In this document: positions 52,951-61,575 of the stretch, one piece after another
Layout: every line of letters begins with the position of its first letter
Position numbering within the stretch: the stretch's first letter is position 1
Source of the DNA: Bacilli bacterium
Lineage (GTDB): Bacteria > Bacillota_I > Bacilli_A > RF39 > UBA660
Direction: 5' to 3'
Length of the DNA stretch: 64,000 nucleotides
Assembly: GCA_900758495.1 (NCBI GenBank)
Contig: CAAERO010000027.1
Span: 14,058-78,057, forward strand
Made by a program: the position numbers and the translations under genes
The notes under the pieces: generated by a model
The model's input: only the letters and a program-made list of their open reading frames with translations
The model's database searches: none
What the model was told of the DNA's origin: nothing

Positions 52951-53838
52951 TTATTCATCTTTTGCTAGTTCTTTTTTATAGAATGGTAAATTTTTAACTT
53001 GTTGAAAGGCTAAAACTATTACTACTCCTATAATGAAGAATATTATACTGAATGTTTTTAATGTCATAGCTTCTTGTGGTACTTTTAATGTTGTTGGTCC
53101 AATCACTATTGCATATAAAGAACCAATCATCATACCAATAATTGCATATACAATAGCACTACGATGATTATCTAGTAATTTCTTGATTAATCTTAAAACT
53201 GTTGCTACTCCAAAAAGGATACCAAGTCCTAAGGCGAATAGTAAGGTAAAACTACTAAAGTCAAAGTGTAGAAAATCTTTTACCCCATTTATTACTGGAA
53301 TGTATAAACCAAAGGATAAAAGTATTGTTGAACCAGATATTCCTGGTAATACCATTGCAGAGATAGCTAGCATTCCTGCTATAAATATATAGATAAACAT
53401 AATTATATTTAAATGGGTTAAGTCTAAATTACTTCCCATTTTTAATGATGATAATAAAATAACAGCAACTGCTCCAACAATAGCCCAGATAATATTTTTA
53501 TATTTTCCTTTAACAGATTCTTTTTCTTCCATAATCATTACTGGAATTGCTGCTATAATGAATCCTAAGAATAAGGAACTCATCTTATATATTTCTTTAT
53601 CAAATAGGTTTGCTAGAATAGTAACAGCTAGTCCCATTCCAACAATCCAACCTAAAAATATCTTAGCTAGAAATTTAATTGATTTTATTTTTTCTTCTTT
53701 TGTACCTTTCATTAAATAGTTTAATGAATTAATAAATTTATCAAAAAATCCCATTAAAAATGCAATTGTTCCACCACTTACTCCTGGAACACTATCAGCT
53801 AAGGCCATAAAAAATCCTCTTATGAAGTCAATAATCAT
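52951..53838 (-). CDS. DUF368 undecaprenyl-phosphate translocase (PopT-like)
   Basis: 295 residues, eight or more membrane helices. Two repeats of the family motif: ALADSVPGVSGGTIAFLMGF (residues about 13-32) and AMVLPGISGSTILLSFGLY (about 160-178). DUF368/PopT proteins return undecaprenyl phosphate across the membrane for reuse in wall and glycan synthesis. AAAGGTGG precedes the ATG. Its position among glycan genes (DUF6020, GT2) agrees with a shared lipid carrier. Confidence 0.92.
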   Translation of the reverse strand: MIIDFIRGFFMALADSVPGVSGGTIAFLMGFFDKFINSLNYLMKGTKEEKIKSIKFLAKIFLGWIVGMGLAVTILANLFDKEIYKMSSLFLGFIIAAIPVMIMEEKESVKGKYKNIIWAIVGAVAVILLSSLKMGSNLDLTHLNIIMFIYIFIAGMLAISAMVLPGISGSTILLSFGLYIPVINGVKDFLHFDFSSFTLLFALGLGILFGVATVLRLIKKLLDNHRSAIVYAIIGMMIGSLYAIVIGPTTLKVPQEAMTLKTFSIIFFIIGVVIVLAFQQVKNLPFYKKELAKDE

Positions 53839-54009
53839 TAATATCCACCTTTCTTTACCATATTATGATTTTATTTATTTAATAATCACAAATGATACAT
53901 TGAGTATAGCATAATTTTATTAAAAAAAATAGCTAGCATTTTGGTTATTTTTACAATTAAAGTGTTACGAGTTTTACTAAAATTTTACGCCTGTCTAGAA
54001 TTTTATTTT
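53839..54009. other. Intergenic stretch
   Basis: Only AT-rich sequence between the DUF368 gene and the transglutaminase-like gene. It should hold the DUF368 promoter, but I see no clear pair and no stable hairpin. Confidence 0.35.
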
Positions 54010-54525
54010 TTAATATATTTTCTCTTGAGTAAATATATATTGATAAAATTCTTCACAACTAAGGTGATATTTTTTAGGCTTTTGATATTCATATAAATGA
54101 ACTTTATCAGTTGATTCTATTTCATCTTTTCTACTTCTTAAAAACTTTTCTTTAACATCTAATAATAACTCATTCAAAGTATTATATTCATGAATACCTT
54201 TTTCATCATACCAAGAATGTTCAAACCAATAGACTTTATTATTCTTATAAAATACAAGAAAAGTATGTGATGGTAGTGTATCATGATTGTCTGCATAGAT
54301 AAAGTATGTTTTATTTTTGATACTATTGTTTGTAAATAGTTTTCTTTCTAATTCAACTTGATCCCAACAGACACCTTTCTTTTTTATTAATAATTCTTCT
54401 GGTGACATAAGATAATAAATTTTATTAAAAACTTGCTCTACATCTTTATCTTTAAAGATATCATTTGAAGAATTATCTAAAAAGCCATACTCAATAGTAT
54501 CCATTATTTTCATTATTTCATTCAT
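54010..54525 (-). CDS. Transglutaminase-like cysteine protease-fold protein
   Basis: 171 residues. KKGVCWDQVELERK carries the presumed catalytic Cys in the usual G-x-C-W/F context, SHTFLVFYKNNKVYWFEHSW provides the His and a following acidic/His position. This is the order of transglutaminase-like folds (Cys-His-Asp), with Glu-His after the His strand. No signal peptide. It could be a protease or a peptidoglycan- or amine-acting enzyme. GGATGTGAAAC before the ATG. Upstream on the same strand is the nitroreductase gene, 24 bases away. Confidence 0.7.
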   Translation of the reverse strand: MNEIMKIMDTIEYGFLDNSSNDIFKDKDVEQVFNKIYYLMSPEELLIKKKGVCWDQVELERKLFTNNSIKNKTYFIYADNHDTLPSHTFLVFYKNNKVYWFEHSWYDEKGIHEYNTLNELLLDVKEKFLRSRKDEIESTDKVHLYEYQKPKKYHLSCEEFYQYIFTQEKIY

Positions 54526-54549
54526 AAAGTTTCACATCCTATACTACTA

Positions 54550-55077
54550 TTATCTTATATAATATATATAATTATCTTTACGAGGAGTTGCTTTTGGAGT
54601 TTCTTTATTTTTGTAACCTAATGCACAAAAACCAATTCCTTCATAGTCTCCTTCTATTTCTAAATTTTTAAGTAATTCTTTTCCAAATGGTAATTCAAAT
54701 TCTTCCTTTGCCCTATGAATCCAAATGCTACCCAAGCCTAAACTTTCAGCAGCATTTAACATATTACCAAGAACTAAACTTCCATCATAAATATAGGTTG
54801 GTACAGTTTTGTCAGCTAAGACTGCTAAAATAACTGGTGCTCCATAAAATGGATCAATCTCTTCTTTAAAGCCAGCTATTTTTCTATTCTCTTCAGCTAC
54901 TTTATCACGTATTTTTTTATTAGTTATTGCTATAATAATTGGTGATTGTTTTCCATGTCCAGTTGGAGCATAAGTACCAGCTTCTATGATTGCTTCTAAC
55001 TCTTTTTCAGTTATCATATCATTTTTGAAGTCTCTACAACTTCTTCTACTTTTTAAATCTTCTAATGTTTTATTCAT
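54550..55077 (-). CDS. Nitroreductase family protein
   Basis: 175 residues. FMN-dependent nitroreductase: SRRSCRDFKNDMITEKELEA, AGTYAPTGHGKQS (FMN loop), GAPVILAVLAD, and near the end LGLGSIWIHRAKEEF and EGIGFCALGYKNKETPKATPRK. A small member of the family that acts as a flavin reductase or reduces nitro or enone groups with NAD(P)H. AAAGGAG before the ATG. Confidence 0.92.
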   Translation of the reverse strand: MNKTLEDLKSRRSCRDFKNDMITEKELEAIIEAGTYAPTGHGKQSPIIIAITNKKIRDKVAEENRKIAGFKEEIDPFYGAPVILAVLADKTVPTYIYDGSLVLGNMLNAAESLGLGSIWIHRAKEEFELPFGKELLKNLEIEGDYEGIGFCALGYKNKETPKATPRKDNYIYYIR

Positions 55078-55164
55078 TATTTATCTTCTCCTTTACTATT
55101 ATCATTTTCTAATACTATTTGATATTTATCAATAAAAACTTGATTGTTAATTACTTTTTCGCTT

Positions 55165-56048
55165 TCAAAAAAATGAAATTTGCTTATTGTTAATTTTCAC
55201 TTTTTTGTAAGCCTTTATAATATCTTCCATATTATACAAAATGCCATATCTATCACACTCTTCAGTGAAAATTTTATATAACTTCTTATAGTTTGGAACA
55301 ATGCAATCGTATCCATCTCCATAATATTTCATATATTTTTCCTTTAATTCTTTGAAGTTTTCGTCTAATTTTTCATAGTAATAATCTCTTTGATTTTCTC
55401 TTAAAGTCATTCCCATATAGGTATGAATAAATTTAGCACCATTTTCATAAGCAAGTCTTACTAATTCTTTTATGTCTTTTTCATTGTCAGTAATAAATGG
55501 TAAAACTGGATTCATCATAATACCTGCAAAAATTCCATTATCATTTAATATTTTAATAGCTTTTAGTCTTCTAGAAGAAACACAAACATTTGGTTCAATT
55601 ATTTTTGACAACTCATCATTTGGAGTTGTTATGGTGAATTTAATTATAACATTATTATTTAAGTTTATTTTTTTTAATAAATCTATATCGCGTAAAATTA
55701 AATCACTTTTAGTATCTATTGAAACGCCAAAACCATATTTTCTATAAGTTCTAATGCTTTTCTAGTTTGTTCATATTGTTGTTCTAGTGGATTGTAGGTA
55801 TCTGACATTGCACCAATGCCAACTACTCCTCTTGATTTTTTTCTTAGTTCTTTTTCTAAAATATAAAGTGCATTTTCTTTACCGCGAACTATATCAAAGT
55901 TATCTATATGATAACAATTACTTCTGCTATCACAATAAATACAGCCGTGAGTACATCCTTTATATAAGTTCATATTATAATCTATACCATACCAGTCAGC
56001 ACCATACTTTACTTTAATTAAGATTGTTTTTGCTTTAATAAATTCCAT
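55165..56048 (-). pseudogene. SPL-like radical SAM protein gene with a frameshift
   Basis: Two reading frames together make one spore-photoproduct-lyase-like radical SAM protein of about 290 residues. The upstream part (56048 to about 55735) has the cluster motif YKGCTHGCIYCDSR and GVVGIGAMSDTYNPLEQQ. It breaks at LELIEN, where the sequence GAAAATATGG gives a stop 9 codons later. With one extra A, the frame continues as YGFGVSIDTKSDLILRDIDL and then joins SKIIEPNVCVSSRRLKAIKIL without a stop. So the gene is whole apart from a single base lost in an A run at about 55745-55748. Family members repair spore photoproduct or are unknown SPL relatives. The function of this copy is probably lost unless the base is a sequencing error. 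Confidence 0.85.
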
Positions 56049-56065
56049 TGTTATCTTTCTTTCTA

Positions 56066-56557
56066 TTAAATTATAAATAGTCCTAAAAACATTAATAGTG
56101 GTAAAAATATTAATATATAATCTAAAATTTTATTTAACACATTATTTTTCTTAGCTATTAAAAGAAGTATCACCATTAAAATCATTCCTATGATACCACC
56201 TATAGTATTCATAATAATATCTGTTATATCTGATACACCAATGTGAAAGATGTATTGTAATATTTCAAATAAAAGTGAAGTTGAAGAAATTATAACTATA
56301 CTTAAAAATTTTCTATCTTTTAAAAGATATTTTAGATACATTCCTAAAGGAATGAATAAAACTACGTTAATAACTGTTTCTCTCATTCCATTGACTACTC
56401 CATTAGCTTTAAAAGGAATAAGGTTAATTGTTCTTATAGATTTTAAATCTGATAAGTTTAATCTAAATTTAAAGACAATAATCCAAGTTAGTAATAAAAC
56501 ATATAAAGTAAATGCTATTATTATTAAGTTCTTTGACTTTGTATTTTTTCTACTCAT
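56066..56557 (-). CDS. VanZ family membrane protein
   Basis: 163 residues and four or five helices. The VanZ pattern is clear: TLYVLLLTWIIVFKFR, RTINLIPFKANG, NVVLFIPLGMYLKYL, LLFEILQYIFHIGVSDITDI and MNTIGGIIGMILMVI. VanZ gives teicoplanin resistance in enterococci; most homologues are of unknown role. Start at ATG 56557 (AGGAGTAG upstream). Separated from the SPL-like gene by 17 bases. Confidence 0.9.
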   Translation of the reverse strand: MSRKNTKSKNLIIIAFTLYVLLLTWIIVFKFRLNLSDLKSIRTINLIPFKANGVVNGMRETVINVVLFIPLGMYLKYLLKDRKFLSIVIISSTSLLFEILQYIFHIGVSDITDIIMNTIGGIIGMILMVILLLIAKKNNVLNKILDYILIFLPLLMFLGLFII

Positions 56558-56575
56558 AACTACTCCTATACACAT

Positions 56576-56753
56576 TGTTTTTTTCTTACTTATATTATAC
56601 TTCTTTTGATTAAGACAAAAAAGATAAAACTAACTGTTATAGTTAGGAATATTACTTTTCAGAAGAGATTTATATTCACTATATCTTTCGTTTGCATCAA
56701 CAAATAATTTTAATAATCTCTTATCATAATTACACTTTTTAACTTTTTACAAC
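56576..56753. other. Intergenic stretch upstream of the VanZ gene
   Basis: AT-rich, no gene. A short palindrome CTAACTGTTATAGTTAG (56630-56646) is the only structure seen; it may affect the VanZ promoter. Confidence 0.35.
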
Positions 56754-56790
56754 AAAAATGCACAATATTTTTGAATTATTGTGCATTTTA
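56754..56790 (-). terminator. Terminator after tRNA-Thr
   Basis: AAATGCACAATA (56756-56767) and TATTGTGCATTT (56777-56788) form a 12-bp stem, with TTTTTGTT following on the minus strand. Confidence 0.85.
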
Positions 56791-56873
56791 TATTATTTTT
56801 ACTATTGTTTTTGTCACTCATTGTGTATTTTTATGAAAAAATTGACTCCATAAGAAGTTTGAATAATCTTTAA

Positions 56874-56949
56874 TGGTGCCGACTAAAGGACTCGAACCTT
56901 CGACCTACGCGTTACGAATGCGTTGCTCTACCAACTAAGCTAAGTCGGC
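56874..56949 (-). tRNA. tRNA-Thr (CGT anticodon)
   Basis: A full cloverleaf on the minus strand with encoded CCA: acceptor GCCGACT with AGTCGGC, D arm TAGCTTAGTTGGTAGAGC, anticodon loop TTCGTAA (anticodon CGT), T arm GAAGGTTCGAGTCCTTT. Reads ACG. An extended -10 TGCTATAAT lies just upstream at 56970-56975. Confidence 0.93.
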
Positions 56950-57000
56950 GTAGATAACTCTACTACTCAATTATAGCAGAGTTTTTTTCTTTTTAAAAGA

Positions 57001-59301
57001 TTATTCTGTTCTAAGTGCTACTACTGGGTCTTTTTTACTAGCCATTTTTGCAGGAATAAAACCACTAAGTACCGTTAGAGAAACACTAATTAATAAGAGA
57101 ATAAGAGCATGAATAGGATTTAATTTTGCTACAGAAGCTAATCCTGATAAATTTTCTATTATTCTGTTAGCTGGAAATGTTAACAGATAAGCAATAACTA
57201 ATCCTAAGATTCCACTACATAAACCAATTAACATAGTTTCAGCATTAAACACTCTCGTTATATCTTTAGCTCGGGCTCCTAATGCTCTTAAAATTCCAAT
57301 TTCTTTAGTTCTTTCTAAGACTGATATATAAGTAATTATTGCTATCATTATACTAGATACCACTAAAGATATAGATGAGAATGCAATTAAAACTACTGTA
57401 ATAGCATCCATTATACCACTTGATAAACTACTCATTAACTTAGCCATATCGGTATAAGTTATCTTATCAGTATCTACTTTATTTTTATTATACTTATCTA
57501 AATAACCTGTTATTTTATCTTTACTTTTAAAATCTTTTGGATAAAGATAAATAACTGCTGGAATTTCATCTGCTCCTAAATAAGCAAGAATGTCATTCTT
57601 AGTTGTGGTATCATCGAAACTTGCTCCTGTTAAAATATTATAATCTAATTCTTCTTGTTTCTTTACAATATCACTTTCTTTATTTATAGAAATAATCTTA
57701 TCAACTAATGCTCCTGTATAAAAAATAGCAGCTTGATTAGTAAACATTTCTTTATCTTCTTTACCCCTAATAATAGCTTTTATTTTAACAGTTATACTAT
57801 TGGTACTATTATACATTTTTTCATAATTACTATCAGGAATAAAGTTTGCCCCTAATTGTTTATAATAATCATTATTAGTAATTAGTTTGATTTCTTTATT
57901 TAAGATATCATCAAAAGAAATATTTTCAGTTGAAGCAAACCCTAAACTTTCAATTAATGACTTATCAACACCATTTTTAGAATCTACTGCTAGAATTAAA
58001 CCTATTTCTTTACTATCTATATTACCTGCTAACACATCATAATTATCTTCTACTACACCAGTTTCTTCCTCACTAGTTCTAGTTGGAAATAATTGATATG
58101 ACATACTATTAGACATATCGATTTTTTTATAATTATTATCTTTATCTACAGTTACTAGATTAAGTCCTGTTCTTTTAAGAAATGATATTCCACTCAAAAG
58201 ATTTTTATCAATATTATTTATATATTCTAAGTAATCTGACGTAATATTATTTTTATGTACCATTTTCTCCATAATTGTTTCAGTTGGTTTAACTACTTTT
58301 TCACTTGGATATTTATCTTTCTTTTCATTATTAGATTGCATTTGTTCTTCTAGAGTTGATTCATCCATCTGCATAGCTTGACTACTAATGGTTATTGGCA
58401 TTTGTGATAAAGTGCTTTTTTCAAATTTATCTATTTGAAGTTGAAAACCATTTGATAATGATAATATTAAAGCAATACCAATTATTCCAATAGATGCAGC
58501 AAAAGCTGTTAAGAAAGTTCTTCCTTTTTTCGTTTTTATGTTATTAAAAGATAAATGAATAGCTGATAAATAACTTAGCACTGTTTTTTTGATATGAACT
58601 TTACCAAGATTTTCTTCATCACTACTTACTGGCTTTGAATCTGATAATACTTCACCATCTTTAAATTCTATTATTCTATTAGCATAATCTTTAGCAAGTT
58701 CTGGATTATGTGTTACCATTATTACTAATTTATCTTTAGCTATTTCTTTGATAAGATTCATTATTTGAACACTAGTAGCAGAGTCAAGGGCTCCTGTTGG
58801 TTCATCAGCAAGAATTATATCAGGATTATTTACTAAACTTCTAGCGATTGCAACTCTTTGCATCTGCCCACCACTTAATTGATTAGGTTTCTTATAGGCA
58901 TGGTCTTTTAATCCAACTTTTTCTAAAGCTTCTAAGGCTTTTTCTTTCTTATTTTTCCTTTTATAGCCAGATAAAGTCAAAGCCATTTCTACATTTTCTA
59001 AAACACTTATATGACTTATTAAGTTATATGATTGAAAAATAAAACCAACACAATTATTTCGATAACTATCCCATTCTGTTGCTTTAAATTTTTTAGTACT
59101 TTTGCCATTTATTATTAAATCACCAGAATCATATCTATCTAAACCACCTATTATATTGAGTAATGTTGTTTTTCCACTTCCTGATGGCCCTAAAATTGCT
59201 ACAAATTCATTTTTTCTAAAACTTAAATTAACTTTTTTTAAAGCATGTTGAATAAAAGTTCCTGTTTTATAACTTTTATTTATATTTTTTAATTCTAACA
59301 T
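57001..59301 (-). CDS. MacB-like ABC exporter (ATPase fused to FtsX-type permease)
   Basis: 766 residues. Residues 1-225 are an ABC ATPase: GPSGSGKTTLLNIIGG, Q-loop FIFQSYNLISHIS, LSGGQMQRVAIARSL, Walker B ILADEPTGALD, switch VTHNPE. Then one helix (about 260), a large extracytoplasmic region (about 285-600) and three helices of the FtsX/MacB permease fold (LERTKEIGILRALGA near residue 665). MacB-type pumps move peptides or lipoproteins out of the membrane or sense antimicrobial peptides. GAGAGGTG before the ATG. The tRNA-Thr gene lies 51 bases downstream. Confidence 0.94.
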   Translation of the reverse strand: MLELKNINKSYKTGTFIQHALKKVNLSFRKNEFVAILGPSGSGKTTLLNIIGGLDRYDSGDLIINGKSTKKFKATEWDSYRNNCVGFIFQSYNLISHISVLENVEMALTLSGYKRKNKKEKALEALEKVGLKDHAYKKPNQLSGGQMQRVAIARSLVNNPDIILADEPTGALDSATSVQIMNLIKEIAKDKLVIMVTHNPELAKDYANRIIEFKDGEVLSDSKPVSSDEENLGKVHIKKTVLSYLSAIHLSFNNIKTKKGRTFLTAFAASIGIIGIALILSLSNGFQLQIDKFEKSTLSQMPITISSQAMQMDESTLEEQMQSNNEKKDKYPSEKVVKPTETIMEKMVHKNNITSDYLEYINNIDKNLLSGISFLKRTGLNLVTVDKDNNYKKIDMSNSMSYQLFPTRTSEEETGVVEDNYDVLAGNIDSKEIGLILAVDSKNGVDKSLIESLGFASTENISFDDILNKEIKLITNNDYYKQLGANFIPDSNYEKMYNSTNSITVKIKAIIRGKEDKEMFTNQAAIFYTGALVDKIISINKESDIVKKQEELDYNILTGASFDDTTTKNDILAYLGADEIPAVIYLYPKDFKSKDKITGYLDKYNKNKVDTDKITYTDMAKLMSSLSSGIMDAITVVLIAFSSISLVVSSIMIAIITYISVLERTKEIGILRALGARAKDITRVFNAETMLIGLCSGILGLVIAYLLTFPANRIIENLSGLASVAKLNPIHALILLLISVSLTVLSGFIPAKMASKKDPVVALRTE

Positions 59302-59465
59302 AGTTCACCTCTCCTTATAAGTATATCATTTAAAACTAAAAAACAGTCATATTATTTTACAGACATTACAGTTTTTCACAATTTATAAATTAATACTTTC
59401 TACTTATATTTTATCCACATCTTTAATTAATCTTTTGGTCAAGAAAAAAACTGTTTTCCACAGTT
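59302..59465. other. Intergenic stretch between the ABC exporter and the small-protein cluster
   Basis: 164 AT-rich bases with TGTGGATAA-like and TTATCCACA-like words (59415, 59460) that resemble DnaA boxes; they are scattered singly and the region is otherwise empty. Confidence 0.3.
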
Positions 59466-59903
59466 TTATAAGTATTCTTTTAGTTTATCCACAGTCTTCT
59501 GTTGAAACTTTAAAAAGTCCTCTGCTAACTTTTTTTCTTCCTTACTAGCTTCTTTACTAAAATCTTTTATTTTTTTCTCCATTTCAATAGAACCCATTGA
59601 TACACCTTTAATTAACATATCAGCAATAGCAGCATCACTATTATCTTTCTTTACTTCTTTAGTAATTCCCATAGTGGACATCATTTTTGAAACAAGTCCT
59701 TCTTCTTCAAGTTTAATGTTTTCTTTTTTTAGTTTTTCTTTAGCTTGATTTTTAAATTCTTGATATTCTTTTAAAATATCTTCTGCTAAACCTTTAATCT
59801 TGTTATCTCTATCTTTAAGTTCTCCTAATAAATGTTCCATTGTATAACTACCCATTGAAGCATCTTTATAGATATGTTCTAATAATTCATTTGTTTCTTT
59901 CAT
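59466..59903 (-). CDS. Helical protein with internal duplication (ferritin-like, 145 aa)
   Basis: Two copies of a helix pair: residues about 10-60 (YKDASMGSYTMEHLLGELKD, then LAEDILKEYQEFKNQAKEKL) and about 95-145 (IKGVSMGSIEMEKKIKDFSK, then LAEDFLKFQQKTVDKLKEYL). The repeats share SMGS.xME and LAED.L..Q. This gives a four-helix bundle of ferritin-like or coat-protein type. Glu and Met in the repeat could bind a metal, but no strict metal pattern is seen. AAGGAG before the ATG. Lies directly downstream of CotF-like genes on the same strand. Confidence 0.6.
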   Translation of the reverse strand: MKETNELLEHIYKDASMGSYTMEHLLGELKDRDNKIKGLAEDILKEYQEFKNQAKEKLKKENIKLEEEGLVSKMMSTMGITKEVKKDNSDAAIADMLIKGVSMGSIEMEKKIKDFSKEASKEEKKLAEDFLKFQQKTVDKLKEYL

Positions 59904-59904
59904 T

Positions 59905-60222
59905 TTATTCTCCTTCTGTTTCTTCTTGTTCTTTTAATAATATTTGATATTTTTCCGAAACTTTTGTAGGGGTAACTTCCTCTAGTTTATAAAAACCACA
60001 TCTAAACATAACCTCAAAAATTTCTCTTTGAAGATTTAATAATTTATCATACATTTCTTTATACTTACTAAATAATTCTTCATTACTTGCTTCAGTAAGT
60101 GCTACTGTATAATCTTTAACTATAGCTTTTAGAGTTGTTAACAGATCACTTATATAATCTTTATCATTTAATTCTATTCCTTCTTCTACTTCTATCATAG
60201 TATTAGATATTTCTTTACCCAT
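59905..60222 (-). CDS. CotF-like spore coat protein
   Basis: About 105 residues. The region NDKDYISDLLTTLKAIVKDYTVAL to LLNLQREIFEVMFRCGFYKLEEV has the CotF pattern: two long helices ending in an FxxMxxxGxY motif. Start at ATG 60222 (AAGGAGG six bases before) overlaps the end of the next gene upstream by 8 bases. CotF-like proteins are found in coats of endospores but also in non-sporulating relatives. Confidence 0.65.
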   Translation of the reverse strand: MGKEISNTMIEVEEGIELNDKDYISDLLTTLKAIVKDYTVALTEASNEELFSKYKEMYDKLLNLQREIFEVMFRCGFYKLEEVTPTKVSEKYQILLKEQEETEGE

Positions 60223-60436
60223 GATTTCCTCCTTCATTTAAGATATCTAGTATGATATTCAAATTTTCTTTAAAAGTATCACTTGCTTTTTCTATCATTT
60301 CTTCTATTTCTAAATTATTTATCATATCTATAGAATTAATCATTTTTTTATAAGCTAGATAATTCCAATTAAACATATCTACTAAATAATCTAAATCTTT
60401 GTTAGAAATAATAGTTGGTACTTGTTCATAATTCAT
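60215..60436 (-). CDS. Small helical protein, CotF-related (73 aa)
   Basis: 73 residues from ATG 60436 (AAGGTGAT upstream). ISNKDLDYLVDMFNWNYLAYKK and MIEKASDTFKENLNIILDIL look like a short half of a CotF-type helix pair. It overlaps the CotF-like gene by 8 bases, so the three small genes (60436 to 59466) form one operon. Beyond that not recognised. Confidence 0.55.
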   Translation of the reverse strand: MNYEQVPTIISNKDLDYLVDMFNWNYLAYKKMINSIDMINNLEIEEMIEKASDTFKENLNIILDILNEGGNHG

Positions 60437-60483
60437 TTTTATCACCTTCCAGTATTATTATTGATAAAGTTCTTATTTTTATA

Positions 60484-60512
60484 CAAAAAAATATCAGTTA
60501 TAATTAACTGAT
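60484..60512 (-). terminator. Terminator after the sortase-associated gene
   Basis: TATCAGTTA and TAACTGATA (60491-60512) pair around ATTA or similar, followed on the minus strand by TTTTTTTG. Lies immediately after the stop of the PPKTG protein gene. Confidence 0.8.
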
Positions 60513-60513
60513 A

Positions 60514-61575
60514 CTATACACCTGTTTTAGGTGGAACTATTTCATCATTTTTATTTTCATTTATATTAATAGTTTCTATTTCTTTGGGTTTTTCTTTTGT
60601 TAGTTGAAATTCCATATATGCTCCAAATTCATAATTCATATATGCGTTTGTTGTATATGGTCCATTTATATAAAAATTCATTGTTCTTAAACTGTTTTCA
60701 CTTGATGGATTAATTATTCCTAAATCTTTAGTAAAGTAGTCATTACCTAGTTCTTTATTTCGCATATAACTACCGATTGCTGATAAGTTACTTGTTTTAT
60801 AATCATATTTTTCATCACCAAATAAGACACTAAATAAGACATTATACCAATAGTTATAACCAAGTTCTGCTATTTCTAAATTACTTTCTTTAATAGGATA
60901 ATTATTTCCATTAAATATTTCACTTATTACATTTGCTGGTAAATCTTCTAGATTTTCACACTCTAAATTATACTTTTTATTATAGAAATCTAAATAATAT
61001 TTATTTAATTCTTCTATTCCTTTATAACCTGTTTCTTCTAGTTTTTTCCCTAAAGTCTCATCAAGCATCATATCTTTTTTTATACTTTTTCCATATAATG
61101 TTCTTATTGCTGTATTTGCTGTTCTATTAGGTCCAAAAGTTCCTGCTATTACTTGTCCATCAAAACCTTTACTGTTTTCTAATCTTTCTTCATAATTACT
61201 AATATCCATTGTAGATAAGATAAAACTTTTATCTTTGTATAAGTATTTATTATTTGATTTATTAATTATTTGAATATTAACTTTAATTCCTTCTCCTGGT
61301 ACATAGCCATCACTTTCACTAATTGCTTTAAAAATACTTGGTACTATATTTATTGTATCTTCATTATAATCTTCTTTTATTGTGTAAGTTGCAGTTACAG
61401 AATCAATCACTCTTTTTGTTATATGTACATCTATTTTTTCCACAATACCTGTGGATAAAACTTTTTCTGTTTCTTTTTTTGCTTGATATTTACTTAAGTT
61501 TTTAGCTGAAACTGGAATACTACTTAATAGTAACATTAATGTTACTAAACTCATAAAAAATAATCTTTTAATCAT
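60514..61575 (-). CDS. Secreted sortase-associated protein ending in PPKTGV
   Basis: 353 residues. Signal peptide (about 1-24, SSIPVSAKN). The body has a beta-rich N-terminal half and a helical/mixed C-terminal half with FGPNRTANTAIRTLYG and SLRTMNFYINGPYTTNAYM; I do not recognise the domain. The protein ends with EIVPPKTGV and then stops. PPKTG fits an LPXTG-like sorting motif, but the hydrophobic segment and basic tail that normally follow are missing. Coupled to the sortase gene by an ATGA overlap, so it is probably its substrate. Terminator follows the stop at once. Confidence 0.6.
   Translation of the reverse strand: MIKRLFFMSLVTLMLLLSSIPVSAKNLSKYQAKKETEKVLSTGIVEKIDVHITKRVIDSVTATYTIKEDYNEDTINIVPSIFKAISESDGYVPGEGIKVNIQIINKSNNKYLYKDKSFILSTMDISNYEERLENSKGFDGQVIAGTFGPNRTANTAIRTLYGKSIKKDMMLDETLGKKLEETGYKGIEELNKYYLDFYNKKYNLECENLEDLPANVISEIFNGNNYPIKESNLEIAELGYNYWYNVLFSVLFGDEKYDYKTSNLSAIGSYMRNKELGNDYFTKDLGIINPSSENSLRTMNFYINGPYTTNAYMNYEFGAYMEFQLTKEKPKEIETININENKNDEIVPPKTGV

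Noticed and set aside
59302..59465. Replication origin (DnaA-box-like words near 59415 and 59460)
   Set aside because: Only scattered single matches, no dnaA or dnaN nearby and no cluster of boxes.
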